Shown here piece after piece: positions 5,633 to 5,649 of a stretch of DNA of 5,649 nucleotides; within the stretch, counting starts at the first letter, position 1; the number at the start of each line of letters is the position of its first letter. The notes under the pieces were generated by a model. It saw only the letters and a program-made list of their open reading frames with translations, was not told the DNA's origin and searched no databases. The DNA is from Granulicella sp. (GTDB lineage Bacteria > Acidobacteriota > Terriglobia > Terriglobales > Acidobacteriaceae). A program made the position numbers and the translations under genes. The stretch spans positions 1 to 5,649 of the forward strand of contig PKWK01000168.1 in assembly GCA_003133205.1 (NCBI GenBank), read 5' to 3'.

Positions 5633-5649
5633 GCGGGCTCAACTGGTCG

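Noticed and set aside
1..5649. CRISPR array, tRNA or rRNA genes, riboswitch
   Set aside because: I saw no regularly spaced direct repeats, no tRNA- or rRNA-like conserved stretches, and no recognisable aptamer in the receptor leader.

Overview
The window looks like a chromosomal accessory region of an Acidobacteriota bacterium, probably Terriglobia (an Edaphobacter/Granulicella/Terriglobus-like soil lineage). The main basis is the single large gene, an Oar-like TonB-dependent receptor with an N-terminal carboxypeptidase-regulatory-like domain, a family strongly expanded in that phylum. The taxonomic call is inference from family and style, not from a marker gene.

Layout: (1) Positions 1-596 hold no convincing intact gene. 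On the minus strand there is a short, frame-broken stretch resembling the Arg-I box of a tyrosine recombinase, next to a short hydrophobic reading frame, with a strong imperfect hairpin at the apparent frame break. An AT-rich stretch at about 441-505 carries a good sigma70-type promoter for the next gene. (2) 597-4412 is one complete 1271-residue TonB-dependent receptor. (3) 4412-5308 is a complete 897-bp IS5-family (IS427-like) insertion sequence in convergent orientation. Its transposase is split over two frames joined by a -1 shift at an A5G5 run, and it is bounded by 16-bp inverted repeats with 15 matches. (4) 5309-5649 holds the first 72 codons of a probable tyrosine recombinase on the minus strand, cut off by the IS, preceded by a ribosome binding site, a possible promoter and a perfect 18-bp palindrome.

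The most interesting point is the left IS junction. The receptor's stop codon TAG is composite: TA comes from the target and G is the first base of the IS. Removing the IS and one TA gives a reading frame four codons longer (Y-A-P-L-stop), which would hide the C-terminal phenylalanine expected of an outer-membrane beta-barrel. In the opposite direction the truncated recombinase would read into non-recombinase sequence. Both observations suggest that the two flanks were not originally neighbours and that the IS marks a rearrangement breakpoint. I see no evidence of a new defence or metabolic system. The window reads as a nutrient-uptake gene embedded among remnants of mobile DNA.
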